From an uncultured Alcaligenaceae bacterium (GTDB taxonomy: Bacteria > Pseudomonadota > Gammaproteobacteria > Burkholderiales > Burkholderiaceae_B): a stretch of 23,115 nucleotides of DNA. This document shows positions 22,143 through 23,115 of the stretch, in pieces. The notes under the pieces were generated by a model. It ran no database searches. It was given only the letters and a program-made list of their open reading frames with translations, and was not told the origin of the DNA. Where the stretch lies: assembly GCA_937952975.1 (NCBI GenBank), contig CALFXX010000133.1:1-23115 (forward strand), given 5' to 3'. Within the stretch, counting starts at the first letter, position 1. Each line of letters starts with the position of its first letter. The translations under genes were made by a program, and so were the position numbers.

Positions 22143-22865
22143 CTAGCCTCGCATCCAATGCATCAAGCCGTCGACCCAAGTTGTGGCCGGTAAATCAAGT
22201 TGGTGTTCAATCTTTTTAGCACGGAGGTACAGTTGCTCGAAATCGATTGAGGGTGCCTGCTTGAAGGCCACAGCAACGATGTTGCTATCGTGAACCTCGG
22301 GCAACCATGCGACTGCACTAAACGATTGTTCAATCGCCTCTATGTTGTGACTGTGATTTTCTCGATCACAAAAAATATTGACGGTCATGATGCCATGAAT
22401 CGTTAGGCAATCAGCGCAGGCCGCATAGAACTCGGGTGAATTAAGTGTGGGCTCAATGGCTTGAGCGTCGTACAAATCAACCTGCAGTACATCGCAAGAC
22501 GAATGATTTGACGGATCGTTGACGTAATCCCAGGCATCCATGGCGAACACCGACAGTCGTTGATCATTTGGTGGTAGCGCAAAATGAGTTTGGCACTGCG
22601 CGATCACTGTAGGATCTAGCTCGATGGCTGTCGTGCGCGCGGCAGGGTAGTGATGATGGCAAAATTTTGTAAGCGCCCCAGCACCTAAACCTAGCTGAAC
22701 AATATGCGCTGGCGCGTCGAAAAACAACGTCCAGAGCATCATTTGCTGAATGTATTCAAACTCAAGGGCAAGCGAGTCATCAAGCCGCATCGCACCTTGA
22801 ATCACCTGCGTGCCAAAGTGCAGGTTTCTAACGCCGTCGTGCTCTGAAATATTAGGTTTGCTCAT
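22143..22865 (-). CDS. Spermidine-synthase-like protein (class I methyltransferase fold)
   Basis: A 240-residue cytoplasmic Rossmann-fold protein. LEFEYIQQMMLWTLFF (about 34-49) and VQLGLGAGALTKFCHHHYP (about 57-75) match the spermine/spermidine synthase family, with the glycine motif as LGLGAG rather than the GGGDG of true SpeE. TAIELDP (about 79-85) carries the acidic nucleotide-binding residue, and VDLYDAQAIEP (about 128-138) takes the place of the catalytic DxxDP loop. It lacks most of the N-terminal beta domain and is shorter than SpeE (about 280-290), so true polyamine synthesis is doubtful. It converges with the Bug gene, 42 bases apart, with no convincing terminator between them. Confidence 0.75.
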   Translation of the reverse strand: MSKPNISEHDGVRNLHFGTQVIQGAMRLDDSLALEFEYIQQMMLWTLFFDAPAHIVQLGLGAGALTKFCHHHYPAARTTAIELDPTVIAQCQTHFALPPNDQRLSVFAMDAWDYVNDPSNHSSCDVLQVDLYDAQAIEPTLNSPEFYAACADCLTIHGIMTVNIFCDRENHSHNIEAIEQSFSAVAWLPEVHDSNIVAVAFKQAPSIDFEQLYLRAKKIEHQLDLPATTWVDGLMHWMRG

Positions 22866-22911
22866 GAAACTATCTTACGATATTTCTTGAGCGTGTTAGT
22901 AAAGTGTATTT

Positions 22912-23115
22912 TTAGCGTTGAGGCATCTCAAGCTTGAAGACGCGCACAGCGTTTTTATACGCAACTTGTTCGAGCGTCGCAGGTGTTAAGTATGCGAGCA
23001 GTTGCTCGCGCTGTTCTCGAATGATTTCGTCGTAGCGCGCTTCTAAACCGCAGCAGGTGTCAGAGCCCAACATCACCTGGGTTGGAAACTCTTCAAAGAG
23101 GGCTTTCCAGCCAGG
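22912..23115 (-). CDS. Amidohydrolase family (amidohydrolase 2 / TIM-barrel) C-terminus, 5' end outside window
   Basis: Sixty-seven C-terminal residues are visible on the minus strand, ending ...VFKLEMPQR at a TAA (22912-22914). The pattern is that of the amidohydrolase 2 (PF04909) C-terminus: W.ALFEEFPTQVMLGSDT with the late metal-ligand Asp in GSD, then Y...I...R..L, then EQVAYKNAVRVFKL, the terminal helix with the conserved NA.R.F. Substrate and start cannot be seen. The gene ends 46 bases upstream of the spermidine-synthase-like start on the same strand, so they may be co-transcribed. Confidence 0.75.
   Translation of the reverse strand, partial: PGWKALFEEFPTQVMLGSDTCCGLEARYDEIIREQREQLLAYLTPATLEQVAYKNAVRVFKLEMPQR

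Overview
The window reads as chromosomal DNA of a Gram-negative betaproteobacterium, most likely Burkholderiales and probably Alcaligenaceae. The grounds are the heme-uptake gene order (hemP, receptor, hmuS, T, U, V) that resembles Bordetella-type bhu loci, a D-aminoacylase whose active-site spacing matches the Alcaligenes enzyme, and a Bug/TctC-type solute receptor. G+C looks moderate, well below Bordetella. The genus is not determined. No rRNA, tRNA, CRISPR array, insertion sequence or phage gene was seen, and no gene-free stretch exceeds about 270 bases.

Region 1 (1-1600, + strand): the C-terminal part of a PhoA-type alkaline phosphatase, overlapped by a small secreted protein with a carboxypeptidase-regulatory-like fold. 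Region 2 (1634-6833): a D-amino-acid / N-substituted amino-acid catabolic cluster. Diaminopropionate ammonia-lyase, an M20 amidohydrolase of the hydantoinase/carbamoylase family and an N-carbamoyl-D-amino-acid hydrolase run on the minus strand. An N-acyl-D-amino-acid deacylase diverges on the plus strand across a 271-base regulatory gap that holds a 19-base-period direct repeat.

Region 3 (6930-13394): a zinc-homeostasis locus. A small Cys/His membrane protein, a coiled-coil outer-membrane barrel and a first ZnuA-like binding protein converge on a zur-like gene. Divergent from zur, across an AT-rich inverted repeat that is a likely operator, lie an unusual 68-residue His-rich membrane protein overlapping znuC, then znuB and a second, canonical znuA. 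Together they would carry zinc from the outer membrane through the periplasm to the cytoplasm.

Region 4 (13505-20911): a complete heme-uptake operon behind a near-consensus Fur box. The order is hemP, a TonB-dependent hemin receptor, hmuS, hmuT, hmuU, hmuV and a dedicated tonB, with ATGA overlaps at T/U and V/tonB and a possible attenuator between hemP and the receptor. Region 5 (21129-23115): a Bug-family receptor, then on the minus strand a spermidine-synthase-like methyltransferase-fold protein and the C-terminus of an amidohydrolase cut by the window edge.

The best candidates for something undescribed are in the zinc locus: the His-rich mini-protein translationally coupled to znuC, and the outer-membrane barrel paired with a second, three-histidine ZnuA-like protein. 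The dedicated TonB, whose linker is proline-poor and contains a tandem repeat, is also worth following up.
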